Source of the DNA: Solirubrobacterales bacterium
Lineage (GTDB): Bacteria > Actinomycetota > Thermoleophilia > Solirubrobacterales > 70-9
DNA length: 62,678 nucleotides
Reading direction: 5' to 3'
Assembly: GCA_021155855.1 (NCBI GenBank)
Contig: JAJNAZ010000013.1
Span: 1-62,678 of the forward strand
A program made the translations under genes and the position numbers. Positions 23,783-31,667 of the stretch are shown piece by piece (the first letter of the stretch is position 1; each line of letters opens with the position of its first letter). Under the pieces are notes generated by a model. It made no database searches. It saw nothing but the letters and a program-made list of their open reading frames with translations, and was not told the DNA's origin.

Positions 23783-24733
23783 GTGGAGCGAATACGGTTG
23801 ATCGTCGCGCCCGAGGTGCCCGACTCGCCCGCGCGCACGCAGGCCCCGCGTCGCGAGCCGTTTCGAATCGCCGCGGTCCAGCATCGCTGGCATCCCGATC
23901 CATCGGTCCACCAGGCCCAGCTCGCCGAGGGGGTGCGGATGGCGGCCGGCCGAGGGGCGCGCTTGGTGTGCCTGCAGGAGCTGACGCTGAGTCGCTACTT
24001 CGCGGTCGACCCGGCCGGCCCGGCCGCGATCGGGGTCGAGCCCGAGGAGCTACCCGGCGGGCCGACCCACGCGTTCGCCGCCCGCTTGGCCTCCGAGACC
24101 GGCGCGCATATCCACTCCTCCCTCTATGAGTGCGCGGACGAAGGGGGCGGGCTCGGCTTCAACACGGCGATCATCGTGGCCCCCGACGGCGGCCTGGTCG
24201 GTCGGACTCGAAAGCTGCACATCCCGGTGACCGCCGGCTATCACGAGGACCGTTACTTCCGCCCCGGCCTGGATGACCCCGATCCGTTCCCGGTCATCGA
24301 CATCGGCCAGGCACACCTCGGCCTCCCGACCTGCTGGGATCAGTGGTTCCCGGAGGTGGCCCGCGCCTACAGCCTGGAGGGCGCCGACGTGATCGTCTAT
24401 CCGACGGCGATCGGCTCCGAGCCCGACCATCCCGACTTCGATACCGAGCCGCTCTGGGAGCGGGTCATCATCGGCAACGGGATCGCCAACGGCGTCTTCA
24501 TGGTCGCGATCAACCGCACGGGCGAGGAGGGGAGCCTGACCTTCTACGGGTCCTCGTTCATCTCCGACCCCTACGGCCGCAAGCTGGTCCAAGCGCCGCG
24601 CGGCGAGCCGGCGGTGCTGGTCGCCGACCTCGACCTCGACCAACGCGAGGACTGGCTCGAGCTCTTCCCGCTCCTCGCCACCCGGCGCCCCGAGACCTAT
24701 GGCCGGCTCGCAGCGAAGCAGGTCATCCCTTGA
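23783..24733 (+). CDS. aguB: N-carbamoylputrescine amidase
   Basis: The 316-residue nitrilase-superfamily protein has the catalytic triad E66 (LQELTLS), K144 (RKLHIP) and C184 (TCWDQWFPE). TCWDQWFPE and TAGYHEDRYF are characteristic of AguB. It hydrolyses N-carbamoylputrescine to putrescine, CO2 and ammonia. The N-terminal 25 residues are an unusual extension. GTG at 23783 lies seven bases after TACAGT, so it is probably leaderless. It is divergent from aguA, with which it forms the arginine-decarboxylase-type putrescine route; no arginine decarboxylase gene is in the window. Confidence 0.94.
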   Translation: MERIRLIVAPEVPDSPARTQAPRREPFRIAAVQHRWHPDPSVHQAQLAEGVRMAAGRGARLVCLQELTLSRYFAVDPAGPAAIGVEPEELPGGPTHAFAARLASETGAHIHSSLYECADEGGGLGFNTAIIVAPDGGLVGRTRKLHIPVTAGYHEDRYFRPGLDDPDPFPVIDIGQAHLGLPTCWDQWFPEVARAYSLEGADVIVYPTAIGSEPDHPDFDTEPLWERVIIGNGIANGVFMVAINRTGEEGSLTFYGSSFISDPYGRKLVQAPRGEPAVLVADLDLDQREDWLELFPLLATRRPETYGRLAAKQVIP

Positions 24734-24737
24734 GTCT

Positions 24738-25219
24738 CTAGCGCCTCCCGGGCAGGAGCTTCTTCGCTCGATGACGAAGGATGCGCGGCAGGAGCCGGGG
24801 GCCGGGGATGACGGCCAGGCCCAGCTGCTCGAGCAGTTTGCCCTGGTCGAACTCGAACCAATGCTCCGCCACATTGCCGTCCACCATGCGATTGAGCTCT
24901 ACCGATGTAAAAACCACCTCCCTGTTCGTCGGCGGGAGGCCCTGGAACTCACCGCGGTGGGTGCCTCGGAAGGCCATCCGGGCCGCGACCGTGTTGTCAC
25001 TGCACCCGATCTCCTCGATCGTGAGCCGAAGGTCGGGAAACGCCCCGACAAAGACATCGAAGATGAACTCCACCCAGGCATCTGCGTCCAGGGGGTCGGG
25101 CACACCCGGGGCATGGGCCACATAGCCCGGAGCGCGCGCGTCGGCCCTTCCTGCTCGTCGCGGTCGTTGTAGGCGTCGATCCACCGTCGAAAGACCGCCT
25201 CGTTCTCCTCAGCTGACAC
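24738..25219 (-). pseudogene. SnoaL-like ester-cyclase-type gene with one frame break
   Basis: The start VSAEENEAVFRRWIDAYNDR (GTG 25219) is in one frame. The rest (APGYVAHAPGVPDPLDADAW to AKKLLPGRR) is in the next frame. One missing base near 25160, where GACGAGCAGG should probably read GACGAGGCAGG, explains it. The repaired protein of about 160 residues resembles SnoaL ester-cyclase-like proteins with an extended C-terminus. It is adjacent to the methyltransferase gene on the same strand. Confidence 0.8.
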
Positions 25220-25246
25220 CGCCGTGCTCCCTTCCTCAGCTACCTC

Positions 25247-26047
25247 TCAGGCTTCGACCCTGCCCCAACTCTGGATCAGGGTGAAGGTGGTGCCCCAGCG
25301 GCCCGGCGCGGCCAACTCGGCCTCGGCCTCGCGGCGGAGCGAGGCGAGCTCGTCGTCGCTCAGCTTCTCAAGCAGGCGGGACTCGAGCGCGACGCTGAAC
25401 TGAAGCGGCAGACGCAGATAGGGGTGGCCGGGTTCGAGCGCGATCACGTGTGCGTCTATCGCTGGCTCCTCGATACCGATTTCGCGGAGCAGCTCCGGAA
25501 GTCCGCGGCCCGCCTCTCCCCCCAGGGCGGCAAAGATCTCGCGAAGTAATCCGATCAGTCGCTCGGCCGCGGGGGCCGGGGGATTGAAATGCCACGAGCC
25601 CAGGTCCCACTCCTCCAGTACCAGTGAGCCACCGCGTCTGACCAACCGCCGGTACGTGGCCACCTGCTCATGTCCGCGTCCGAGCGGAGCGATCACGTAG
25701 CGGGCATGGACGAGATCGAAAGATTGGGGCTCGAGCTTGGTCTCGAACAAATCATCGACGACGAGCTCAACGTTGGAGATCCCTTCTGCCCTTAGAAATG
25801 AACGAGCGGCATCGAGCAGGCCCTCGTCTATGTCGGTGCCGACGATCTGGCCGGAGGGGCCGACCCACTCGCTGAGGATCCGAAGCCAGCCCAACGCTCC
25901 GCAGCCGAGGTCAAGGGCGCGCCCGCCGGATCCGCCGTCGACCTTGGAGAGGAGCTGCCGCCCGGCGGGCTCCCACACGCGCGATTGCACCTGCAGGCGC
26001 TCCAACTCCGAGGGTTGGTTGGCCAGCAGGTAGTCCTCCTGGGACAT
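25247..26047 (-). CDS. Class I SAM-dependent methyltransferase
   Basis: The protein has 266 residues with motif I LDLGCGALG (45-53), the acidic end of strand 2 (VGTDID), motif II near VDDLFETKLEP and LVHARYVIAPLG. It should transfer a methyl group from S-adenosylmethionine to an unidentified small molecule. The start MSQEDYLLANQPSE is conserved in this group. It is 28 bp upstream of the SnoaL-like pseudogene and probably co-transcribed with it. Confidence 0.9.
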   Translation of the reverse strand: MSQEDYLLANQPSELERLQVQSRVWEPAGRQLLSKVDGGSGGRALDLGCGALGWLRILSEWVGPSGQIVGTDIDEGLLDAARSFLRAEGISNVELVVDDLFETKLEPQSFDLVHARYVIAPLGRGHEQVATYRRLVRRGGSLVLEEWDLGSWHFNPPAPAAERLIGLLREIFAALGGEAGRGLPELLREIGIEEPAIDAHVIALEPGHPYLRLPLQFSVALESRLLEKLSDDELASLRREAEAELAAPGRWGTTFTLIQSWGRVEA

Positions 26048-26067
26048 CGGACTAGGGGCGTCCGGCG

Positions 26068-26454
26068 CTACGACGCCGGGAACGGCTCATGGACGCAGAG
26101 GATGTTGCCCGCCGGGTCAGTGAACCAGGCGCCGGTCGGGGCGTCGGACATCCGTGCGATCCCCTTTTCGTCCTGGTCGAAGCCCTCGTAGCGCTCCATC
26201 TCGATCCCGTGCGAGTTGAGCTGGTCGACCGCCGCCTCGGCGTCTGGAACCTCGAAGTTGAGGATCGTGTACGTCGCCGGGGTGAAGTCGGGCTTGTGGT
26301 AGATGAGCGTGTCGCGTCCGCCCGGAAGGTTGAGATTCAGCCCGCCGGGGAAAGGCTCGGAGACCTCGAGGCCGAGCTTCCCGCCGTAAAACCCGCGCGC
26401 CTCGTCGATGTCGTCGGTGGCGAACCCGCTGTACGCCTTCGTGCCTTGGAACAT
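26068..26454 (-). CDS. VOC family protein
   Basis: The 128-residue single VOC domain runs from MFQGTKAYSGFATDDIDEAR to the closing TDPAGNILCVHE. The usual metal ligands are partly replaced (Y, E positions), so it could be a binding protein rather than an enzyme. The ATG at 26454 has AAGGAG seven bases upstream; the longer open frame to 26661 is not coding. It lies 20 bp downstream of the methyltransferase start, in the same orientation. Confidence 0.9.
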   Translation of the reverse strand: MFQGTKAYSGFATDDIDEARGFYGGKLGLEVSEPFPGGLNLNLPGGRDTLIYHKPDFTPATYTILNFEVPDAEAAVDQLNSHGIEMERYEGFDQDEKGIARMSDAPTGAWFTDPAGNILCVHEPFPAS

Positions 26455-26797
26455 GCCCAACTCCTTCGTTCGGGAAACTCGATCCTCCCCTTCTATCCGA
26501 TTCCGCGGGACCGGGTGTGAAGGCTCTACGCCCACCGCTTCCGCATGAAAAGCGACACTTCCATGCGGAGTGGGCGTTTTCGCAGCGAGGCTCGCTCTCG
26601 CTTCGCGCGAGAACCAGCAGCGCGGCGCCGACGGGGTTACCCGCGAAAGAGCAGCGCGCATTCAGCCCACGCCTTCCGAGATCACGGTGATTGGCGCGTT
26701 AGTCGCGTATTCGGCGAGTACGTCGCCATCCGGCCGCGATATCGCTTCTGGTCTCTATGAAGAAGCGCCGGGTGTCAAGTAGCGGTCGGTAGTCGGC
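26455..26797. other. 343-bp gap with a large hairpin
   Basis: No gene is supported here. The left part holds the inverted repeat 26529-26580. The right part, to 26797, is ordinary noncoding sequence without promoter-like elements that I can defend. Confidence 0.6.
26529..26580 (+). terminator. Orphan hairpin with T-run
   Basis: Two stacked perfect stems, CGCCCAC with GTGGGCG and CCGCATG with CATGCGG, surround a 14-base loop and are followed by TTTT on the plus strand. It has terminator form, yet no plus-strand gene lies upstream; the genes on both sides are on the minus strand. Confidence 0.55.
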
Positions 26798-27520
26798 TCA
26801 ACCGGGTGCGGAGGTCGGCGACATCAAGATTCCCGCCGCATTCCGGGGCCTCGGCTCGGTGTGGGCGCCGGAGAGGCTCGCGTTCACGAGTCGATCCATT
26901 CGTTCGGTACAGCGACGCGCGAACTGCACCTGCTCGCGTCGCCCCACGAGCCGAAAACCGAGGCTCAAGATCGGGTTGCGGATCTCCGCCATTTGGGAAA
27001 CGGCGTGGATGCGGTACTCCACCTCGCCCGTGTCCAGCCACTTCCAGATCTGGTAATCCATCTGCCCCCGTTCCAGGTGTCCCTCGAGGGTTCGGTAGGC
27101 CCAGCCCCAGACGCGCGCGCTCCTTCCGGCGATCTCGCGAACCTCGTCGAACACCGCACCGATGCGCACGCCGACCCGGACCCGCAGGATGAGATAGCGG
27201 ATCTCGAGCAGCATGTCGCGGCCCTCGAGTGGCGCATCAGCCCGGTAGTAGGCGCGGATGCGCCCGGGATCGGCGAACTCGTAGTCGCAAAGCAGGAGCT
27301 TTGCGATCTCGAACGATCCGTGCCGGACCGGGTCGCCCGGCGGCTCGGGCGGCAGCGAGCGGCGATGGTCGTCGACGTGCCAGGCGTGTTGTGCCACCGC
27401 GGGGAGGTCGGCGGGAGCGAAGTTGAGTTTCAGGTCGTGGAGCCGCTGAAGCTGAGCTTGCACTTGGCCACGCCGGGCGAGCCACGGTGGGCCGGCTGCG
27501 AGGCGGCGCTCACTCGTCAA
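26798..27520 (-). CDS. DUF1990-like hypothetical protein (downstream paralogue)
   Basis: The 240-residue soluble protein has segments FEIAKLLLCDYEFADPGRIR, MLLEIRYLILRVRVGVRIGA and WGWAYRTLEGHLERGQMDYQ. It resembles DUF1990 proteins, whose function is unknown. It overlaps the upstream gene by 11 bases and shares with it the phrase TLEGHLExGQ, so the two arose by duplication or form a heteromer. Confidence 0.7.
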   Translation of the reverse strand: MTSERRLAAGPPWLARRGQVQAQLQRLHDLKLNFAPADLPAVAQHAWHVDDHRRSLPPEPPGDPVRHGSFEIAKLLLCDYEFADPGRIRAYYRADAPLEGRDMLLEIRYLILRVRVGVRIGAVFDEVREIAGRSARVWGWAYRTLEGHLERGQMDYQIWKWLDTGEVEYRIHAVSQMAEIRNPILSLGFRLVGRREQVQFARRCTERMDRLVNASLSGAHTEPRPRNAAGILMSPTSAPG

Positions 27521-28226
27521 GCGCGCTTGCCTCGATCCTGCGGGTATGGATCTCGATTCCGCCGCTCATGCGCCCGCCGGCAAGTTTGACGATCCGCTCG
27601 AGCGTCGAGATCCACATGTGAAGCTGCACCTCCTTGCTCATCCGCAGCCGGTCGTAGAGCAGGTCCGTGAGCCGGTCCTTGCTGCGCGCCCAGCTCTCGA
27701 TCTCAAAGACAACGAGCCCGTTCTCCTCGTAGGCTCGGAATTCGATCTGCCCGGACTCGAGGTGCCCCTCGAGCGTCACGAGCCTGAACATTGACAGGTC
27801 GCGCTTGGCGACCCGAACCGGACCGTCCCAGGGGCTCGCCATCCGGACGACGTACTCGTCGTTGACGCGCATCGTCCCTGCGGGGCCGCTGAGCTTGTTG
27901 AACGTCGCGAACTCGGACGGCGCGACCGAATCCGGTTCAGCGGCAACTCGCTGCACGAGCTCGTCCGCTGAGAGGTCGCTGTCGCGGATCCGGACCCTGT
28001 AGCGCCGATGGAACAGCGGTCCGGTGCCGCGCTCGGGCAGTTGGAGCTCGGAGCGCTGTAGCTCGCCGGGGAGCGAGGGCGGCGAGTCTCGTTCGAGGCT
28101 GCCCTCGGCCTCGTCGCGGTGAAGGGGGGTAGTCCGCCAGAGGTAGCGCCACGAGGTGATGGCGACGCCCAGCGGCCAGCGGCCGGTGGTTGCCAAGCGT
28201 CGGGCGAGGCTCTGTTCGCGGGGCAC
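27510..28226 (-). CDS. DUF1990-like hypothetical protein (upstream paralogue)
   Basis: The 238-residue protein includes HRRYRVRIRDSDLSADELVQ, a central strand-rich segment and VTLEGHLESGQIEFRAYEE, the same signature as its downstream neighbour. It also has VFEIESWARSKDRLTDLLYD. A lipid- or ligand-binding fold is plausible but not proven. No membrane helix is seen. The start ATG at 28226 fits; no strong ribosome site is visible. Confidence 0.7.
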   Translation of the reverse strand: MPREQSLARRLATTGRWPLGVAITSWRYLWRTTPLHRDEAEGSLERDSPPSLPGELQRSELQLPERGTGPLFHRRYRVRIRDSDLSADELVQRVAAEPDSVAPSEFATFNKLSGPAGTMRVNDEYVVRMASPWDGPVRVAKRDLSMFRLVTLEGHLESGQIEFRAYEENGLVVFEIESWARSKDRLTDLLYDRLRMSKEVQLHMWISTLERIVKLAGGRMSGGIEIHTRRIEASALDE

Positions 28227-28322
28227 TTCAGGCCCTTACCCGCTCAGGATCGTGGATCACGCGGTGGCCACGTCGCGTAGATCCGCCGGTTAGGAGGGCG
28301 CCCGAACGGGCAATAGGCGGTC

Positions 28323-28580
28323 GTGCTCGTCGACCTCCTCCATCGCATCGGCCTGCGAGGCTGGCATCTGCATCTGGGTGCGACGGGGTCCGTTTCTCTG
28401 TGCATCGGCCTGTGGATCAGGGCCAAGACCCACGATCAGAGCGAACGCGGTAACGCCGAACGGCGGGCGCTGTTCGTGGGCCTTTGGCCGCCGTTGCTGT
28501 GGCTGATCGGCGACTCGCTCGAGCGTCGAGAGCGTCCGCCGCGCGGCAGCGCCCGCCTGCGACGGGCCGTCGGTAAGTAG
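28323..28580 (+). CDS. Small hypothetical membrane-associated protein (85 aa)
   Basis: From GTG 28323 the frame gives LHLGATGSVSLCIGLWIRAK and RRALFVGLWPPLLWLIGDSL, two moderately hydrophobic segments with a charged loop between them. The end is Arg-rich. Codon use is gene-like and it is followed after 21 bp by the SRPBCC gene, so it may be the first gene of a pair. It is not recognised. Confidence 0.5.
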   Translation: MLVDLLHRIGLRGWHLHLGATGSVSLCIGLWIRAKTHDQSERGNAERRALFVGLWPPLLWLIGDSLERRERPPRGSARLRRAVGK

Positions 28581-28601
28581 CGGACCGACGCGAAGCAGGC
28601 A

Positions 28602-29144
28602 GTGAGCCGGGTCCACGTCCTCGCGCGCGAGCAAATGGTCCCCCGGGCCCCCGAGGACGCGTTCGAATTCTTCGCCGACGCCTTCGCGCTGGCCCGGATT
28701 ACTCCGCCGTGGCTCGACTTTCAGGTCATCACCCCGGCGCCGCTCGAGATGGCCGAGGGCACGCTGATCGAATACGCGCTACGGCTGCGTCGCGTGCCGA
28801 TCAAATGGCTGACCCGGATCGAGGTCTGGGAGCCGCCCCGCCGGTTCGTCGATGTGCAGCTCAGGGGGCCCTACCGGCTCTGGGAGCACACGCACTCGTT
28901 CGTGCCTCGAGGCGCGGGAACCGCGATTGTCGACCGGGTCCGCTACGGGCTACCGCTCGGGCCGCTCGGCGAGCTCGCCCGGATCGCGATCGTGCATCGC
29001 GATCTGGAGCGGATCTTCGACTACCGTCGCGAGGCGATCTCGGAGCTGCTCGGGGATCCCACGAGCGCCCGGTCCCAGGCGGCTCGAGGTTCGCGCCCGG
29101 CTCGCGAAGCTGCACACACCCGGGCCCATCGCCGGGATCGGTGA
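28602..29144 (+). CDS. SRPBCC family protein
   Basis: The protein has 180 residues with the START/Bet v1-like cavity-fold pattern: LAREQMVPRAPEDAFEFFAD at the start, then TPPWLDFQVITPAP, RWxxW-like WLTRIEVWEPPRRFVDVQLR and the long C-terminal helix DLERIFDYRREAISELL. Such proteins bind hydrophobic ligands or help polyketide cyclisation. GTG at 28602 is used. The last 30 residues are disordered. A bidirectional terminator lies 53 bp downstream. Confidence 0.88.
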   Translation: MSRVHVLAREQMVPRAPEDAFEFFADAFALARITPPWLDFQVITPAPLEMAEGTLIEYALRLRRVPIKWLTRIEVWEPPRRFVDVQLRGPYRLWEHTHSFVPRGAGTAIVDRVRYGLPLGPLGELARIAIVHRDLERIFDYRREAISELLGDPTSARSQAARGSRPAREAAHTRAHRRDR

Positions 29145-29196
29145 ACGGACACCCTGCTGATTTCCGGTCGGCAGAAACTCAGTATTTCGCGACGAG

Positions 29197-29219
29197 GAGC
29201 GGCCGGAGAAGGGCCGCTC
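29197..29219. terminator. Bidirectional intrinsic terminator
   Basis: GAGCGGCC and its complement form an eight-base stem with a seven-base loop, between the SRPBCC gene (plus) and the 36-residue peptide gene (minus), which converge on it. Flanking T-runs are weak. Confidence 0.65.
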
Positions 29220-29251
29220 GCAGAGCGACCCTCCTCCGTGGACCATCCGCT

Positions 29252-29362
29252 TTAGCCGCCGAATGGCGGACAGTTCGGGTTAGAGCTCGAGTTCTTAGAG
29301 AACGCGAAAGCGCCGGCGATCGTCACTGCGGCGAGCTTTCGCCGTACCGTCGTTTTGCGCAT
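29252..29362 (-). CDS. 36-residue putative secreted peptide
   Basis: The ATG at 29362 has a near-perfect AGGAGG eight bases upstream. The product begins MRKTTVRRKLAAVTIAGAFA, a basic then hydrophobic signal-like start, and ends NSSSNPNCPPFGG. A terminator lies 33 bases past the stop, and a GC-rich hairpin sits just before the ribosome site. These signals make a real gene likely despite its size. No family is recognised. It may be secreted or inserted in the membrane. Confidence 0.6.
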   Translation of the reverse strand: MRKTTVRRKLAAVTIAGAFAFSKNSSSNPNCPPFGG

Positions 29363-29380
29363 TGTGCGCACCTCCTACAA

Positions 29381-29418
29381 ACCCCGGCGCTGCCCCACCC
29401 ACGTGGCCCAGCCGGGGT
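29381..29418 (-). promoter_or_regulatory. Hairpin directly upstream of the peptide ribosome site
   Basis: ACCCCGGC (29381-29388) pairs with 29411-29418, with an inner CCACGTGG palindrome in the 22-base loop. In the minus-strand transcript it ends about five bases before AGGAGG, a position where folding could control translation. The rest of the 228-bp gap (to 29590) shows nothing else I can support. Confidence 0.45.
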
Positions 29419-29590
29419 CTCCCGTTTCCTTACCTGCGGGAGCCGCCCCATCGCCGGCGGAGGGCCTGTTGGTGCTTCGCGGGCGTGGCCGCTCTGAGCG
29501 GTCCAGAAGATGTCATGGCCTACTTGGGCGGGGGATTGGCCTGCAGGCGCCGCTGGGGCGACCGCTCGCGCCCGAGTTTTCGTCCGCGAC

Positions 29591-31480
29591 CTAGGTGATG
29601 AGAAGTGGACGCATCATCTCGTTCTCCTCGTGCTCGAGGATGTGGCAGTGGAACACGTAGTGGGCCGGTGTCGCGGTCCCCGGCCCCGTCGTCGGGAGAT
29701 CGAACTTGAGGCGGATCCGCGTGATCTCACCCGGGTTGGCAATCACCGTGTCCTTCGGGCCCTTCTCCTCCGGCGGCACCCCGTCATTGGGCTGCTTCAG
29801 CGTGGGCTCGTAAGCCTGGGAGAACGGATCCGGATAGGTCGCCGGGTCCCACAGCTCCGGGTGGGTGGGCTCTGGCGGACGCGGGGCCACGCCGTCTGCG
29901 CGGTTCCCGCCTCCGCGATGCGTCTCCAGGTCCACGAGGTAGGTCTCGGCATCGAATGTCCAACGCTCCATCACCTCGAAGTGCGCGAGGTGGGTGTGGA
30001 ACGGATGCGAGTCCGCGGTCAGGTTGAGGTAGAGCCAGTCGACCGTGGAGCCGTTCGGCACCTGCTCGGTGCTGTACGGAGCGGTGGCGTCGTTCGTCAT
30101 CTCGCCGTTTGCGTCGCGCTCCATGAACGGGGTGCCGTTGACGACTGCCATCACCGGCTCGTCGGCGGCGTCGACCACCTCCTCGAGCGTGACCTTCGAG
30201 GTCGTGCTGGGGTTGTTCCCGGGCCGCGGGGTGGGGCTGTCGGTGTCCCAGCCGGGGAGTACCGGACGACCAGCGAACGGGTCGGGCCCGTCAAGCGCCG
30301 GGCCGACCACTCGGAACTCCATGCAGTTGCCGAGTGGCTTCGTCGGACTCACGACTCCCTTCGGGAGGCGCCTGTCGGCGAGCCTGAGCCTTGCGCCGAT
30401 CGGCATCTTGGAGAAGTCGACGATCACGTCCGCACGCTCCGCGGGCGCGATCAGGATGTTCGAGACCGACACCGGTGAGTCGATCGGCCCCAGCTCGACG
30501 CCGATCTGGGTGATCGACACGCGGCCGGTGAATTTCAAATTGTAGAACCGGCTTTGGGACCCGTTCAGGAAGGTGAACCGGTACCTGCGGGGCTGCACCC
30601 TGAGATACGGGAATGCCCTGCCGTTGACGAGGCAGGTGTCACCGAAGAACTCCGGCACCCAGGGAAAGGGGTAGACGAGCTGCCCGTCGGTGTCGAGGGT
30701 CTTGTCCTGGATCACGAGCGGGATATGGAGAGGGATCTTGGCGTCCTCGTCCTCGGCGTAGGGGTCCGGGACGTCGCTCGCATCAAACGCCGTGGGCACG
30801 TTGTCCACGGCGTGCGGCGATCCGGGAGGCTCGGTCAGCAGGTAACCGCCGGCCAGGCCGGCGTAGACGTTCGTGCGCGTGATCCCAAGCGCGTGGTCGT
30901 GGTACCAAAGCAGCGTCCCACCCTGCTCGTTGGCGTACGTCATCGTCTGCGAGCCGCCCGGTGGTACCTCCTGTTGGCCGCTCGCGTCGCCGTAGGCATC
31001 GAACGGATTGCCGTCCTCCGTGTCGCCGATGCGCCCGCCGTGCAGGTGGGTGTTGATGCGGGAGTCGTCCGCCCCGGGCGGCACCAACTCCGGGTCGGCC
31101 GGGAACAGCGGCGTCGTCGGGAGCTGGTTGTTGTGGGTGACGTCTACCGGCGTGCCGCGCTCGGCGATGAGCGTCGGCCCCAGGTACGTCGAGCGATTGG
31201 CCGCCGGGCCGTCGCTCGGCTCATAGCCCCAGACGTTGGTGGTCGGGCCGAAGCGCGGGTGCACCTCGACCTGGAACGGCTTGAGGTTCAGCGTCGTGGC
31301 GGGCGTCGTCCTCAGGTCGATCACGGGCCACGATTCCCCTGGCGTGGGGCAAGCGGTGCGGAACTTCTTCAGCGGGCTGCGACCCTGCGCGAGCGTCCGA
31401 CTGGTCAACAGTCCGCTCGGCATCATGAGCACGGCCCCGCCGACGGCGCCTCGCTTCAGGACTTGACGTCTGGTGAGCAT
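29591..31480 (-). CDS. Tat-exported multicopper oxidase
   Basis: The 629-residue protein has a twin-arginine signal (MLTRRQVLKRGAVGGAVLMM) and all four copper-binding motifs: HLHG, WYHDHA, HPFHTHLAHFEV and HCHILEHEENEMM with the axial Met of type 1 copper. It belongs to the CotA/bilirubin-oxidase-like group and oxidises phenols, metals or similar electron donors with reduction of O2 to water outside the cell. The ATG at 31480 has GGAGG seven bases upstream; the frame is open to 31594. It is divergent from the beta-propeller gene. Confidence 0.95.
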   Translation of the reverse strand: MLTRRQVLKRGAVGGAVLMMPSGLLTSRTLAQGRSPLKKFRTACPTPGESWPVIDLRTTPATTLNLKPFQVEVHPRFGPTTNVWGYEPSDGPAANRSTYLGPTLIAERGTPVDVTHNNQLPTTPLFPADPELVPPGADDSRINTHLHGGRIGDTEDGNPFDAYGDASGQQEVPPGGSQTMTYANEQGGTLLWYHDHALGITRTNVYAGLAGGYLLTEPPGSPHAVDNVPTAFDASDVPDPYAEDEDAKIPLHIPLVIQDKTLDTDGQLVYPFPWVPEFFGDTCLVNGRAFPYLRVQPRRYRFTFLNGSQSRFYNLKFTGRVSITQIGVELGPIDSPVSVSNILIAPAERADVIVDFSKMPIGARLRLADRRLPKGVVSPTKPLGNCMEFRVVGPALDGPDPFAGRPVLPGWDTDSPTPRPGNNPSTTSKVTLEEVVDAADEPVMAVVNGTPFMERDANGEMTNDATAPYSTEQVPNGSTVDWLYLNLTADSHPFHTHLAHFEVMERWTFDAETYLVDLETHRGGGNRADGVAPRPPEPTHPELWDPATYPDPFSQAYEPTLKQPNDGVPPEEKGPKDTVIANPGEITRIRLKFDLPTTGPGTATPAHYVFHCHILEHEENEMMRPLLIT

Positions 31481-31667
31481 GCGGGGTCCTCCGTTTGGGT
31501 CTGGAGCCCCCTCCTCTTCCGGGGCGGCCTCCGAAGTTCGAACCCTCGCATACTGGGGCCACCGATCATCCGGGTTCACCACGGGTATCGCCATGCGCGT
31601 TTTCTACGGAACCGGCGAGGTACGACGACGGATACTGCCAACCAGCGTGGCTAAGTAGGCTGCGCTC

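Noticed and set aside
29420-29590. A possible riboswitch in the GC-rich gap before the multicopper oxidase stop
   Set aside because: No conserved core of a known riboswitch class could be matched; only the simple hairpin at 29381-29418 is supportable.
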